Source of the DNA: Gracilibacter sp. BRH_c7a | GTDB taxonomy: Bacteria; Bacillota; Desulfitobacteriia; Desulfitobacteriales; Syntrophobotulaceae | DNA length: 64,000 bases | Assembly (NCBI GenBank): GCA_001516055.1 | Contig: LOEZ01000019.1 | Location: 124,001 to 188,000, forward strand | Direction: 5' to 3' | Shown: piece after piece, positions 63,823 to 64,000 of the stretch | Numbering within the stretch: position 1 is the stretch's first letter | How the letters are laid out: each line of letters begins with the position of its first letter | The notes under the pieces: generated by a model | The model's input: only the letters and a program-made list of their open reading frames with translations | The model's database searches: none | Told to the model about the DNA's origin: nothing | Made by a program: the position numbers and the translations under genes

Positions 63823-64000
63823 TTACTCATTATCATTGTCTCCTCCTTTGGAAGATTTTTTTCTGCTAATCCCGACTCCAACAGCTACTGCAGCGACACC
63901 AGCTACGGCTATGCCTGCAGGTACCGCATATTTTCCAACAGAACTCTTACTCTCTGCTGGTTTTGCTGAAGCGGATGCACTCATTACTGCCGCTAACGGT
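63823..64000 (-). CDS. C-terminus of a membrane-anchored protein
   Basis: The last 59 residues of a gene that enters from beyond the right edge. The visible part has an Ala/Ser-rich linker, a C-terminal membrane helix (VPAGIAVAGVAAVAVGVGI) and a positively charged tail (SRKKSSKGG), i.e. a tail-anchored exported protein. It is upstream of the molybdoenzyme genes in the same direction, so may be part of that operon. Its family cannot be told. Confidence 0.7.
   Translation of the reverse strand, partial: PLAAVMSASASAKPAESKSSVGKYAVPAGIAVAGVAAVAVGVGISRKKSSKGGDNDNE

Noticed and set aside
1-64000. CRISPR array, tRNA or rRNA genes, intact transposase or phage genes
   Set aside because: I scanned for regularly spaced repeats, tRNA-like CCA-ended cloverleaves and transposase/integrase motifs and saw none.

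Overview
The window looks like a chromosomal segment of a strictly anaerobic, low-G+C Clostridia-type bacterium, possibly close to acetogenic, sulfur-reducing or organohalide-respiring Peptococcaceae. The case rests on a bacterial carbonyl branch of the Wood-Ljungdahl pathway (CODH, acetyl-CoA synthase, corrinoid protein), many ferredoxin-like proteins, a Tat-exported molybdopterin polysulfide/thiosulfate-type reductase, Firmicutes-style purine enzymes (PurS/PurQ/small PurL, PurR-like boxes), an S-box riboswitch on a metI-metC pair, and strong AGGAGG ribosome sites. The genus cannot be fixed from sequence alone. No rRNA, tRNA, CRISPR array, intact insertion sequence or prophage was seen.

Region 1 (1-8842, minus strand) is the acs operon: cooC, acsA, acsB, acsC, a corrinoid-activator (AcsV-type) gene and a second CooC-type ATPase that runs off the left edge. 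The small corrinoid subunit acsD and methyltransferase acsE are not in view. Region 2 (9236-22423, minus) is a complete IMP pathway operon, purE-B-C-S-Q-L-F-M-N-H-D, ending in metF. One-carbon folate chemistry therefore sits next to C1 fixation. Its promoter has a -35/-10 pair with two inverted PurR-type boxes just upstream.

Region 3 (22584-30941) is a mix of a CGGC protein, HD-GYP protein, lipoprotein, MarR regulator, stand-alone CheY, a YtrA-type GntR/ABC operon with a perfect operator, a membrane-anchored unknown and an M20 dipeptidase. Region 4 (30995-34134) is an ECF sigma/anti-sigma operon with two envelope proteins. Region 5 (34310-41001) has small ferredoxins, a twin CDGSH protein, mnmA, a run of very small membrane proteins and a membrane-embedded spermidine-synthase-like protein.

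Region 6 (41026-54125) contains an RND exporter followed by a copper/thiol island: csoR-copA-copZ with a CsoR-like operator, a glutaredoxin, CcdA, a diguanylate cyclase, an M23/G5/LysM endopeptidase, an ICMT-like membrane protein, a DUF326 copper-storage protein, a methyltransferase and a two-domain multicopper oxidase. Two plus-strand genes in this island share a duplicated promoter/leader block. Region 7 (54204-59706) is sulfur amino-acid metabolism: cysK-metY, a decayed ABC-transporter fragment, and S-box-metI-metC. Region 8 (59699-64000) is a three-subunit molybdoenzyme (FeS/Mo catalytic subunit, four-cluster ferredoxin subunit, NrfD quinol subunit) plus the tail of a membrane-anchored protein.

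The less ordinary points are the duplicated leader block at 47179/51006, two genes whose best ribosome sites point to AUA or AUU start codons, a compact three-way-junction RNA candidate at 25523-25603, a CRP/FNR-type palindrome centred at -41.5 of a ferredoxin promoter, and a 20-codon ORF downstream of the multicopper oxidase.
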